Shown: positions 1 to 7,061, counted from the first letter of the stretch. The stretch is DNA of 16,611 nt from Corynebacterium sp. (GCF_030530965.1 NZ_JAUMTY010000049.1:1-16611), one strand, 5' to 3'. The notes: generated by a model not told the origin, from the letters alone. Numbers and translations: made by a program.

Positions 1-53
1 CCAGTAACCCTTCGATTAACAGTCGAATGCTCTGCCAATTGAGCTATGGGGGA
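1..53 (-). tRNA. tRNA-Asn (GTT), 5' part, truncated by the window edge
   Basis: Read on the minus strand, the sequence begins with acceptor strand TCCCCCA (53-47), then a D-arm with GCTC/GAGC pairing. A 5-bp anticodon stem TTCGA/TCGAA follows, enclosing the loop CTGTTAA. The anticodon GTT is at 20-18, which reads Asn codons. The variable loop and the start of the T-arm reach position 1; the T-arm and 3' acceptor strand lie outside the window. No departure from the canonical fold is seen in the visible part. The 3' end, the usual integrase target, points left and out of the window. Confidence 0.95.
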
Positions 54-56
54 TTC

Positions 57-73
57 TGCGGACGATGTCCGCA
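57..73 (-). other. Perfect hairpin in the presumed pre-tRNA leader
   Basis: TGCGGAC (57-63) and GTCCGCA (67-73) form a perfect 7-bp inverted repeat around a 3-nt loop. It ends 3 nt before the first base of the tRNA. If the tRNA promoter called at 84-112 is right, transcription starts near 77-78 and this hairpin is almost the whole 5' leader removed by RNase P. It could instead be an upstream terminator remnant or a regulator site. The structure is seen directly; the role is inferred. Confidence 0.5.
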
Positions 74-83
74 ACGAGATAGA

Positions 84-112
84 ACTGTACAGAGAGACCA
101 CAGCAGAGGCAA
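84..112 (-). promoter_or_regulatory. Candidate tRNA-Asn promoter
   Basis: On the minus strand, TTGCCT (112-107) and TACAGT (89-84) are separated by 17 nt. They match the sigma-70-like consensus at 4 of 6 positions each. The start would be near 77-78, about 25 nt before the mature tRNA. Judged by eye only. Confidence 0.4.
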
Positions 113-264
113 ATCAGTGGATTGAGCTGGGCTTATATGGGCGGAACCACTAAGCACGGCCCCATGATATCGCCGCCGCATCCATCCATACGACGGTCAC
201 CATAATGCGGGTACCGTGCCCTAAGGCCATAGACCGAAGTTAGCGAAAATGATAAAAATAGAAT

Positions 265-963
265 ATGTCTGATCTCAACGTTTCTTTGCGCCCCAACGAA
301 AACGGCATCCACCTTACTAAGGTTCCGTCGAGACTGATTACCTTCTGGCAGAAAACCACGTTAGCGGTTACTGATGAGCGCATTGCTATTAACCGCCCAC
401 GTTTATTGTTCGGTTTAATTCCCATCGGTAATCGGCTCAATAACATCGATTCACGCTCGGTGTCTCATACCGAGACGAAGAAAACGTTTGATCTCACCTA
501 CTTAATTACGTCGGCGTTCCTCTTTGCCCTTAGCTTGATCTGGTTTATCAGCTCTTTTCATGCGAAGAAGCCAGGAATCGACGAATACTACAGTGATTAC
601 CCGGAGGGGAAAGTCAGTCCACTTATCATGACTCTCTCCGTGATCTGCATGCTTATATCACTCGCTCTGGTAGCTAATTCGTATCGGTCGCGGCTTGTAG
701 TCATCGATAACTTTGACGGTCAGGATGAAGTCGATGTCTCCGCTCTGGCGCATACAGAAGTGACTAACTTCTCCAATGGTTTCAACCAATACATCGGTTA
801 CAACCCACAAAACCAGGCCCCGCAGTCGCAGTTCAGCTCTCCGGGACAAGGAGGGAACCAGCAACAGAACCCAGCCAATTATCAGAATCCTGGAGTTGCT
901 AACGGGTACAACCAGCCGCAACAGACGCAGGGAAATTACTCGAACAACCCGGAAAATAACTAA
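265..963 (+). CDS. PH-like-domain two-TM membrane protein with N/Q-rich tail
   Basis: A 232-residue protein. Residues 1-75 look like the first half of a bacterial PH-like domain, with the signature TTLAVTDERIAI at 31-42 and GLIPIG at 50-55. Two hydrophobic segments follow (about 77-98 and 117-138). A short conserved block then ends in a helix (about 143-178), as if two TM segments interrupt a PH-like fold. Residues 180-232 are rich in Asn, Gln, Gly, Pro and Tyr and look disordered. The gene at 1768-2856 encodes a paralogue, collinear without gaps over the first 55 residues. No Shine-Dalgarno precedes the ATG; TAGACC (230-235) and TAAAAA (253-258) would place transcription start near the ATG, so the message may be leaderless. 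Function is not known; membrane anchoring of a PH-like module is an inference from these segments. GC is lower than in the core genes. Confidence 0.8.
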   Translation: MSDLNVSLRPNENGIHLTKVPSRLITFWQKTTLAVTDERIAINRPRLLFGLIPIGNRLNNIDSRSVSHTETKKTFDLTYLITSAFLFALSLIWFISSFHAKKPGIDEYYSDYPEGKVSPLIMTLSVICMLISLALVANSYRSRLVVIDNFDGQDEVDVSALAHTEVTNFSNGFNQYIGYNPQNQAPQSQFSSPGQGGNQQQNPANYQNPGVANGYNQPQQTQGNYSNNPENN

Positions 964-1031
964 CCACATTAGGCCTAGGAATTGCGTAGCGTAGGTAAAG
1001 ATTCAATGCTGCTAGCTTAGCCGGAAATCTT

Positions 1032-1059
1032 TTGACATAGGCTAATGAGATTCTCTAAT
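1032..1059 (+). promoter_or_regulatory. Promoter of the lipoprotein gene
   Basis: A perfect -35 TTGACA (1032-1037) and a -10 TCTAAT (1054-1059, one mismatch) are 16 nt apart. The start site would be near 1066, giving a leader of about 65 nt before the ATG at 1131. Just upstream, AAAGATT (997-1003) and AATCTTT (1026-1032) are complementary and could form a weak AT-rich hairpin ending the preceding gene. Confidence 0.7.
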
Positions 1060-1130
1060 TGCAAGTGGTAGAAGTCCACAACCCACGAAAGCTACGTTAT
1101 AAGGCCTCTAGTGAAGGAAAAGTAGTTCAA

Positions 1131-1508
1131 ATGCGGAACAAGATCCTCACCCTCGTTAGCGTTTCTCTGGCCAGTGTAATTGCACTCTCTGGATGTTCGT
1201 CGAACGACAAACTTTCGGATGGCAAGTGGGTCAGCGAATCTAGTGACAGTAAAGCGGTTCTTAAGGTCACCGGAGATGACTTTTTAATGAAATTCTATAG
1301 TGACGGTTATTACGCTGCGAAGTTGGCAGGTAAAATAAATCGGCCGAAGAGGGCACTCGAAATACATGAGGGCAACTGGGGCATATTTGGCAGTAGCTCG
1401 ACGGACTCCGGCGATAAAGATGATATAACGGAGTACAAGTTTGAAGACGATTCACTCATAATTCGAGATTTTGCAAATAAAGAAGAAATGAGTTTCACAA
1501 AGGACTAG
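1131..1508 (+). CDS. Small secreted lipoprotein
   Basis: A 125-residue protein with a classic lipoprotein signal peptide: MRNK, a hydrophobic core, then lipobox LSGC with the acylated Cys at residue 22. It should be exported by Sec, lipidated by Lgt and cleaved by LspA, leaving a mature domain of about 104 residues outside the membrane. The mature part begins with Ser/Asp residues and alternates short beta-like stretches (GKWV, AVLKVTG, FLMKFYS, SLIIRDF), suggesting a small beta-rich fold. I do not recognise the family. The ATG at 1131 is preferred over an in-frame TTG at 1059: it directly precedes the signal peptide, has GAAGGA (1113-1118) 12 nt upstream, and lies downstream of the promoter at 1032-1059. 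M. tuberculosis carries a lipoprotein (lppQ) at a similar place beside a tRNA-Asn as I recall, but homology is untested. Codon use is more AT-rich than in dnaG or glyS. Confidence 0.85.
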   Translation: MRNKILTLVSVSLASVIALSGCSSNDKLSDGKWVSESSDSKAVLKVTGDDFLMKFYSDGYYAAKLAGKINRPKRALEIHEGNWGIFGSSSTDSGDKDDITEYKFEDDSLIIRDFANKEEMSFTKD

Positions 1509-1691
1509 CATTTAGTCCACTACTTGACTCTTCTCTTCGGTGCAGTTCACAGATAACCAACGCACAACGACCGACTGTCATGTTGCGCGTACAAGACGCC
1601 TACAAGAATTGACCGAGTCCAGTTTGTTTAGTGTCCGGCGATCAAGAACCTATTCAACATATTCGATATAGTCCAGACCCACTCATGTTAA

Positions 1692-1722
1692 AGCCCCTAC
1701 CAGCTTTCAGCTGGTAGGGGCT
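1692..1722. terminator. Strong bidirectional-looking hairpin between convergent genes
   Basis: A perfect 13-bp inverted repeat (1692-1704 with 1710-1722, arms AGCCCCTACCAGC and its complement) encloses a 5-nt loop. It lies 46 nt past the stop of the minus-strand gene ending at 1768, and read on that strand is followed by TTTAACAT. On the plus strand no T-run follows. It most likely ends the minus-strand gene and also insulates it from the convergent lipoprotein gene. Confidence 0.8.
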
Positions 1723-1767
1723 AGACCTAACTCATCGGAATTTATTTCCGCCTAGCAGAGAGGCGTG

Positions 1768-2856
1768 CTAGTCGTCGGATGAATCCTTCTTTTCAGATTC
1801 GTCTGTGTACACGGAACCACGATTCGACCCACCATCTCCAGGTCGTTCATTCGTGTGAGTGGACTCAGACTCATCTGAAGCTGAGTGACTAGAACTCGTG
1901 CTCGAGCTACCTTGGGGTGACGACTGTCCCCATTGATTGGGGTTGCTGAATTGGTCAGATCCCCACTGCTGGCTTCCACCTTGCTGACTTTGGTTTCCGC
2001 CGAAAGACTGCCCGCCATTGAACGGTTGGGAACCACTATTCGAGTTCTGCGCACTCTGGTTGCCCGTCGAGAAGCCTTGTTGCGAGCCACCGAAGCCCTG
2101 TTGCTGGCTACCAAAGCCCTGTGAGGAATTAGATCCCTGCTGCTGGTTGCCGAACTGCTGAGGCTGGCCACCGAAACCTTGCTGCGGACCGCCAAAGCCT
2201 TGCTGCTGTCCACCGAAACCCTGCGAGGAATTAGATCCCTGCTGCTGGTTGCCGAACTGCTGAGGCTGGCCACCAAAGCCCTGTTGCTGGCCTCCGCCAA
2301 AACCGTTGTGCTGGTTCATCGGATCTGAGTAGCCCTGCATCTGCCACGACGTTCCTGCGTCAGTGGAAGAGTAAATGTATTCGTTAGCTTTGTTCTTGAA
2401 CTCTTCGAGTGATCCGCTGTCCAACGGGGAAACGGTGACATCAGACGCTCCACCGCCATTATTCGTAAAAATAATCCCCGAACGCACGGCATTGGCTGCT
2501 AGCGCACCAAAAATAACTGCGAGGAGCAGACCGCCTATAATCCCACCGCCACTGCCATTGCCGATCGAATTAAAGAAAAGGACGATGCCGATCAACGAGA
2601 TGATCCCAAAGATGAGAAGCGGCGGAACTTTAACCTGTCTCGAGGTCGTCACACCTGCAATTGACCCCATGGGAATGGATCGTTCTTCATACCCAATGGG
2701 GATAGCTCCCAAGAAAGTATTTAGATATTTGATTGCGATACGGCGATTTGTCACCACCATGGTTGTTGGCAACCAAAACAGGAGCAGATTGGATCGGAAT
2801 TTACGGGAAAATACACCCTGCTCACCCGGAGTGAGCATTATATCACTGTCAGCCAT
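1768..2856 (-). CDS. PH-like-domain two-TM membrane protein with long Q/G/N/S-rich tail
   Basis: A 362-residue paralogue of the protein at 265-963. TTMVVTNRRIAI sits at 31-42 and AIPIG at 51-55, the same positions as in the paralogue when the ATG at 2856 is used. That supports this start over the in-frame ATG at 2877 and TTG at 2880. Two hydrophobic segments follow (about 78-98 and 105-123). A conserved block then has NNGGG, VTVSPLDSGSLEEF and a short helix (to about 161). Residues 185-315 are extremely rich in Gln, Gly, Asn, Phe and Ser, including two 34-residue tandem repeats (193-260). The last 45 residues are Ser/Asp/Glu-rich and acidic. No Shine-Dalgarno is visible. Composition of the tail resembles prion-like or phase-separating segments; any such behaviour is an inference. 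The function is unknown. Confidence 0.82.
   Translation of the reverse strand: MADSDIMLTPGEQGVFSRKFRSNLLLFWLPTTMVVTNRRIAIKYLNTFLGAIPIGYEERSIPMGSIAGVTTSRQVKVPPLLIFGIISLIGIVLFFNSIGNGSGGGIIGGLLLAVIFGALAANAVRSGIIFTNNGGGASDVTVSPLDSGSLEEFKNKANEYIYSSTDAGTSWQMQGYSDPMNQHNGFGGGQQQGFGGQPQQFGNQQQGSNSSQGFGGQQQGFGGPQQGFGGQPQQFGNQQQGSNSSQGFGSQQQGFGGSQQGFSTGNQSAQNSNSGSQPFNGGQSFGGNQSQQGGSQQWGSDQFSNPNQWGQSSPQGSSSTSSSHSASDESESTHTNERPGDGGSNRGSVYTDESEKKDSSDD
2077..2280 (-). repeat. Two 102-bp tandem repeat units inside the Q/G-rich tail
   Basis: Two head-to-tail units of 102 bp (34 codons) encode the segments that begin GFGGQPQQFGNQQQGSNSSQ. A 50-bp core is identical between the units (2123-2172 and 2225-2274), spaced exactly 102 bp apart. 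Identity over 50 bp, including third codon positions, points to a recent duplication that can expand or contract by slippage or recombination while staying in frame. Confidence 0.85.
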
Positions 2857-2892
2857 GTGGCTAGGTATACCAAACATCAAGTCAGGAGCACA

Positions 2893-2898
2893 ATTATA
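2893..2898 (-). promoter_or_regulatory. Candidate -10 element of the gene at 1768-2856
   Basis: A perfect TATAAT reads on the minus strand at 2898-2893, with no convincing -35. Transcription would start near 2886, 8-9 nt before the ATG at 2877 or about 30 nt before the preferred ATG at 2856. A second possibility is TATACC 7 nt before the ATG at 2856, which would make the message leaderless. Confidence 0.45.
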
Positions 2899-3006
2899 AA
2901 AAGATAATTTCAGGGTTCGTTATGAAAATGTAACGAGTATTACCCTAAATAGGAGGTTCCTATTCGATAGTGATTGTTAAATCCTGACATCCCCTCGGTC
3001 GATGTA

Positions 3007-5460
3007 TTATCCTTCATGCCCTTTCTGGCTCCGAATTTCATAACGGTCTTTGTCACGAATAAAGATCAGCGCGACAAGAGCACCAACAGCAGCCAGGACC
3101 GCAGCGATAATCAGCACGTTATGTAACCCGTTGATGTACGACTCCAAAGCCTTGTCAGCAAACATCGGGGCGTGCTGGCGAATGAGCGGGAACTGCCCAC
3201 TCGACGCTAAATCGACAATCTTCTGCGGAGCATCCATCGTGATGGTCGATTTATCCGGCGACAATACCGCTCCCGGTGGCAGCTGAGGCGCAGGCGCCGG
3301 AACTCCCGGTGGCAACTGCTGCGCACCCGCTTGCATATTCATCACCGATGCCGTCGGGAAGGACACAGCCTTCAAACCCGATGACGTTGCCGCTGTCAGA
3401 ATTGCGCCATAAATAGCCACACCGAAACTCGTCCCCAAGGGGAAAGCTGTGTTGGCAATACCCGTCGCGGTACCCGTTTTACGGGGAGCAACAACAGAGA
3501 CAGCAACGTCCATCAAGTGCGGAAGCATCAACCCTGTACCGATGCCAACCACGATGTACATCGGAATGATGTCCACCCAGCCGGAGTTGGAGTTCAACTT
3601 CAGGCCGAGAAGCAGGCCAGCGGCAATAATGATCATTCCCAGGGCCTGAATGGCCGAAACCCTGATCTTCTTACCCAGCTGAATCGCCACAGGCGAGAAC
3701 AGAATAATCGGGATAGCCAGCGCCGTCGTCACGTAGCCAACTTCGAGGGAACTTAAGCCCACTGCCCCGGATAGCCAGAGAACGATGTACGGCATCATCC
3801 CGAAGCTGAACAGTCGGGCGGCAAACGCAACGATGGTCACCGCAGAGAAGGATGGGATGGCGAACATGCGGACGTCGATCATGGCCTTGTCGCCCTTGGC
3901 CAATTGCATCCACACCAACAGGACCAAACCAGCCAGGCTGACGCCGAAGCCGATGAAGACTTTGCCGTCAGTCCAGCCATCATCCGGGCCGGTCAGGAGG
4001 GCATAGTTCAGGGCAAAGAGGAACACGGACGCCACAATGAGCGTGAGCCATGAAATCGGCGGCACTGTCTCTTCAACCTGCTGGTCTTCAAGCTTTTCTA
4101 CCTCGTCGGCGTGCCCTTCAGCGAGCAGCCGTGCTTTCCTATCTTCCAAAGCTTGCCGACGCCACTGCTGCGCGTCTTTCGGCACACCGATCAACGTTCC
4201 CACAATGATCAGTAGCCCGATCGGAATGTTGATCGCGAAGATCCAGCGCCAGTCGAAGAATTCAACGATGGCGCCACCAACAAGTGGGCCCAACGCCACC
4301 GCCGCAGCACCGGCCGCCATGAACACAGCCACCGCGCTTGTCCGCTGTTTTTCCTCCCCGGGTCCGAAAACGTCGGAAAGAAGGGGCAGACTGGACCCGA
4401 AGACCATGGCGCCCCCGGCGCCCTGGATAGCTCGAGCCACAATCATCCAATTTTCGGCATCCGCCGTCATACATCCGACCGATGCCGCGACGAACACCAA
4501 CTGCCCGACTATGAAGATGCCTCGGCGTCCCACCAGGTCGGAGAGGCTGCCGACGCCCAGCAAGAGTGCCGCGAAAGCCAGGGTGTACGCGTTGACGATC
4601 CACTGTGAGCCCGACAAGGACAACTTGAGGCTCTCGCCGATGTCCGGCAATGCCACCAGGACGATCGTCATGTCAAGGGTCATCATCAGCGAGGCAACAG
4701 ATCCCGCTACGGTGGACCAAAACTTCGCGTGGGGATAACGACGACCAGACGTTTTCTTCCCTGACTTAGCCGGCTTTGTTTTCGCTGCGGAGGATTTAGC
4801 CTTCTTTGTGGAGGGCTTCGTCTTGGTCGCAGGCTTGGTCTTCACTGCAGAGGACCGTGGCGCTGCTGCATCAGCGGCAGGCGCGTCATCATTGTCGACG
4901 TCTCCGTCTCCGCGCATGAGGTCGGCGGGACGGGCATCCGTGTCCCCAACTCCAGGACGGTCGAACGCATCTTCCGAGGCGTGGGTATAAAGGCCCTGAT
5001 CATGTGGCGTGCGATCTTCTCGGCCCGGCGCGGCGTCCGCTGCATCGTCGGTACCGAGGACTTCGCCCTCTAGAATTTCGCCGTCATAGCCTGACATATC
5101 CGCCGGCGATGAGGGGAAACCCGGATACCCCGCGCCCGAGGACTCAGACTCATCCTGCCGCGGGCGCTGTCCGCCACCGGTGAGGGGGTGCCCCATAAAA
5201 GAAATCTCGTCTTCGGGGCGGAGAACATCGACTTCACGGCGCCGGTGGCGGCCACCCGACGAGGTCAATTCCTTCAAACTTGGATCGAACGTAAGAAACG
5301 GAAACGCCGGCGCATTTCGCTCTTCCGGTCGTTCTTCCGGCGCCGACACGTCATCCGCGCCTGACGGATCACCCTTCCACGGGTTATACGCACTGTCCGC
5401 ACTACCAGCTCGGCCAGCGAATTGGCTGTCCGACGCAGACGATGGCTCCTTAGAGTCCAC
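3007..5460 (-). CDS. DHA2-type MFS efflux transporter with long hydrophilic N-terminus
   Basis: An 817-residue protein. From about residue 247 it is a typical 14-TM DHA2 drug:H+ antiporter of the EmrB/QacA/LfrA group. TM1 contains LDMTIVLVALP (262-272). The loop 2-3 motif is GSLSDLVGRRG (304-314), and the antiporter motif ALGPLVGG is at 389-396. A charged cytoplasmic insert lies at about 427-467, and a long Pro/Gln-rich insert (about 697-770) precedes the last TM. Residues 1-246 are an acidic, disordered-looking extension ending in a Lys/Ala/Thr/Pro stretch (207-241) like a histone H1 tail. Family members are usually about 500 residues, so the extension is unusual. The GTG start at 5460 has an excellent Shine-Dalgarno GGAGGA (5470-5465). 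Substrate unknown; no regulator gene is adjacent. It is divergent from the reductase at 5827. Confidence 0.9.
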   Translation of the reverse strand: MDSKEPSSASDSQFAGRAGSADSAYNPWKGDPSGADDVSAPEERPEERNAPAFPFLTFDPSLKELTSSGGRHRRREVDVLRPEDEISFMGHPLTGGGQRPRQDESESSGAGYPGFPSSPADMSGYDGEILEGEVLGTDDAADAAPGREDRTPHDQGLYTHASEDAFDRPGVGDTDARPADLMRGDGDVDNDDAPAADAAAPRSSAVKTKPATKTKPSTKKAKSSAAKTKPAKSGKKTSGRRYPHAKFWSTVAGSVASLMMTLDMTIVLVALPDIGESLKLSLSGSQWIVNAYTLAFAALLLGVGSLSDLVGRRGIFIVGQLVFVAASVGCMTADAENWMIVARAIQGAGGAMVFGSSLPLLSDVFGPGEEKQRTSAVAVFMAAGAAAVALGPLVGGAIVEFFDWRWIFAINIPIGLLIIVGTLIGVPKDAQQWRRQALEDRKARLLAEGHADEVEKLEDQQVEETVPPISWLTLIVASVFLFALNYALLTGPDDGWTDGKVFIGFGVSLAGLVLLVWMQLAKGDKAMIDVRMFAIPSFSAVTIVAFAARLFSFGMMPYIVLWLSGAVGLSSLEVGYVTTALAIPIILFSPVAIQLGKKIRVSAIQALGMIIIAAGLLLGLKLNSNSGWVDIIPMYIVVGIGTGLMLPHLMDVAVSVVAPRKTGTATGIANTAFPLGTSFGVAIYGAILTAATSSGLKAVSFPTASVMNMQAGAQQLPPGVPAPAPQLPPGAVLSPDKSTITMDAPQKIVDLASSGQFPLIRQHAPMFADKALESYINGLHNVLIIAAVLAAVGALVALIFIRDKDRYEIRSQKGHEG

Positions 5461-5826
5461 GAGGTCCTCCCAGTGGTTAAAGCCGTCCCGGCCCTACGCA
5501 AGCACAGTGCGACCACAGCACACTGCTATCCCGCCACCTATATGGCCACGAGGCAGACGTCGCCACTAAAAGAGGAGCAACCACCGTGGGTGCGCGCCTT
5601 CGCTCGCGGCGATACGAAAAACGTAGAACAGAAACGCATTTAAGTTCGCTATCAACACTAGCTGTTCCTTGTCTGCCACGAACAACCGGACAACGTGTTA
5701 AACGAACATCGGGCCGGTCTCGACACAGAGTTTGGCCCAACGTTGGCCCGGCTGAGGCCCAGTCGTGGCGCGGAATCCCACGACTTCCCGTGGCCGGGCG
5801 TCGGCGAGCGTGGTTACACTAGCCCT
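5461..5826. other. 366-bp divergent intergenic region
   Basis: No convincing gene is seen between the MFS start and the reductase start. The region must hold promoters for both directions. Visible elements are the MFS Shine-Dalgarno (5465-5470), the reductase -10 (5815-5820), and a 7-bp direct repeat ACGAACA at 5678-5684 and 5702-5708. An AGGAG (5573-5577) sits 8 nt before a GTG (5586) that opens a 78-codon frame ending at 5822. That frame's product is Arg-rich and featureless, so it is not called a gene. I could not find a clear promoter for the MFS gene by eye. Confidence 0.5.
5815..5820 (+). promoter_or_regulatory. -10 element for a leaderless reductase transcript
   Basis: TACACT (fits TANNNT) ends 6 nt before the ATG at 5827, the spacing expected when transcription begins at the start codon. 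There is no Shine-Dalgarno before this ATG and no recognisable -35. Confidence 0.5.
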
Positions 5827-6699
5827 ATGACTGATTCCTCCACGACAAATAACCAACAATCAATTCCCACCCTGTCCACAGACCGCTACACCATCCCTGC
5901 GCTGGGGTTTGGCACGTACCGACTCTGGGGACAAAGCGGTGCAGAGTCCGTTGAGACCGCACTCACGATGGGCTACCGGCTCATCGACTCCGCTTACAAT
6001 TACGAAAATGAAGGCACCGTCGGGGCGGGTATTCGCGCGGCCATTGATAAAGGAATTGTTTCGCGCGACGACGTCACCGTCACCAGCAAACTTCCCGGCC
6101 GATACCAGGAACATGACCAAGCACTGAGCGCCATCGAGGAGTCCCTGTATCGCACCGGGCTGGACTATATCGACCTCTACCTCATCCACTGGCCGAACCC
6201 GAAGCAGGGCAAATACGTTGAGGCGTGGAAAGCATTAATGGAAGCCCGGGATCGTGGACTTATCCGCAACATCGGTGTCTGCAACTTCACTCCGGAGCAC
6301 CTGGACACGCTCGAACGGGAGACCGGCGAGCTTCCCGTTATTAACCAGGTCGAGCTGCACCCGTACTTCAACCAGGCTGAAACCCGCGCCTATGACAAGG
6401 AACACGGGATCATTACCGAGGCGTGGAGCCCTCTTGCTCGAGGCGCCGTCTTCGAGGAAGACACCATCGTTTCCATCGCGAAGAACCACGACGCCTCCGT
6501 CGGCCAGGTTGTTCTTGCGTGGCACCGGGCCATCGGGAGCCTCGCCATTCCGAAATCCGCGTCGGAAAAGCGTCAAAAGGAAAATCTCGATTCTTTGCAT
6601 GTCACGCTGACCAGCGACGAGGTCGAGGCTATCAATGCCCTCACCAAGCCCGACGGCCGCGAGAAGGACCAGGACCCCGACGAATACGAAGAGTTCTAA
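5827..6699 (+). CDS. Aldo/keto reductase (2,5-diketo-D-gluconate reductase-like)
   Basis: A 290-residue cytosolic NADPH-dependent oxidoreductase of the aldo/keto reductase superfamily. The catalytic tetrad is complete: Asp54 in LIDSAYNYENE, Tyr59, Lys88 in VTSKLPG and His121 in LIHWP. NQVELHPYFNQ (173-183) is the second family signature and IPKSAS (241-246) the cofactor phosphate-binding motif. Length is normal for the family. An in-frame upstream TTG at 5695 exists, but the residues it would add resemble nothing in the family, and the ATG at 5827 places GFGTYRLW normally. The ATG has no Shine-Dalgarno and probably gives a leaderless message. A small membrane protein gene follows after 33 nt on the same strand. 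The physiological substrate (small aldehydes or ketones, possibly sugar-derived) cannot be read from sequence. Confidence 0.93.
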   Translation: MTDSSTTNNQQSIPTLSTDRYTIPALGFGTYRLWGQSGAESVETALTMGYRLIDSAYNYENEGTVGAGIRAAIDKGIVSRDDVTVTSKLPGRYQEHDQALSAIEESLYRTGLDYIDLYLIHWPNPKQGKYVEAWKALMEARDRGLIRNIGVCNFTPEHLDTLERETGELPVINQVELHPYFNQAETRAYDKEHGIITEAWSPLARGAVFEEDTIVSIAKNHDASVGQVVLAWHRAIGSLAIPKSASEKRQKENLDSLHVTLTSDEVEAINALTKPDGREKDQDPDEYEEF

Positions 6700-6732
6700 C
6701 TCCAACCGACGCCATCACACGAAAGAAAACAT

Positions 6733-6993
6733 ATGCGTTTGACTACGTTTATCGCCGGCGCCACAGCGGGCTACGTCATGGGCACGAAGGCAGGTCGGAA
6801 GCGTTACGACCAGATCCGACGAGGCTATGAGGCAGCGATTAACTCCCCCGTCGCCAAATCGGCCCTCCACGCGGGGAGGAAGGCATTAGCCAACGCTCTG
6901 GATCCGGAACCGCGGATGCGTGAGCTCCGGGCGCGGAATATCCGGACGCGGCACGACGACGACACCACCATTTACGTCCCCGACGAGGACTAA
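6733..6993 (+). CDS. Small glycine-rich membrane-associated protein (Rv2342-like)
   Basis: An 86-residue protein. Residues 1-20 form a short glycine/alanine hydrophobic stretch (FIAGATAGYVMGTKAG), as in YtxH-like small actinobacterial proteins. A basic amphipathic segment follows (RKRYDQIRRGYEAA), and the tail is charged. A small protein with a similar beginning lies beside dnaG in M. tuberculosis (Rv2342, from memory), so the neighbourhood looks conserved although its function is unknown. It starts 33 nt after the reductase stop, with only a weak purine tract GAAAGA (6721-6726), so cotranscription with the reductase is likely. It is convergent with dnaG, with only 68 nt between. A weak 5-bp hairpin (7001-7014) in that gap is the only terminator candidate. 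Confidence 0.8.
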   Translation: MRLTTFIAGATAGYVMGTKAGRKRYDQIRRGYEAAINSPVAKSALHAGRKALANALDPEPRMRELRARNIRTRHDDDTTIYVPDED

Positions 6994-7061
6994 CGAGGCG
7001 ACGGCTAACGCCGTGCGGGTGGCGCGGATGGTGCGGGCGGCGCAGAGTTGACCAGCCGGCC

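Noticed and set aside
1752..2300. A 182-codon minus-strand frame overlapping the Q/G-rich tail
   Set aside because: Alternate frame of the repeat-rich tail; the repetitive product (ASLSSSATSSRDLIP) is a by-product of the DNA repeat.
1..2940. Genomic island integrated at tRNA-Asn
   Set aside because: Integration uses the tRNA 3' end, which lies to the left of the window. No integrase, att repeat or mobility gene is seen on this side.
4037..4738. A 233-codon plus-strand open frame opposite the transporter
   Set aside because: Lies antisense to conserved DHA2 TM segments; its composition (Ser, Thr, Ala, Pro) is typical of a frame read across hydrophobic-protein codons.
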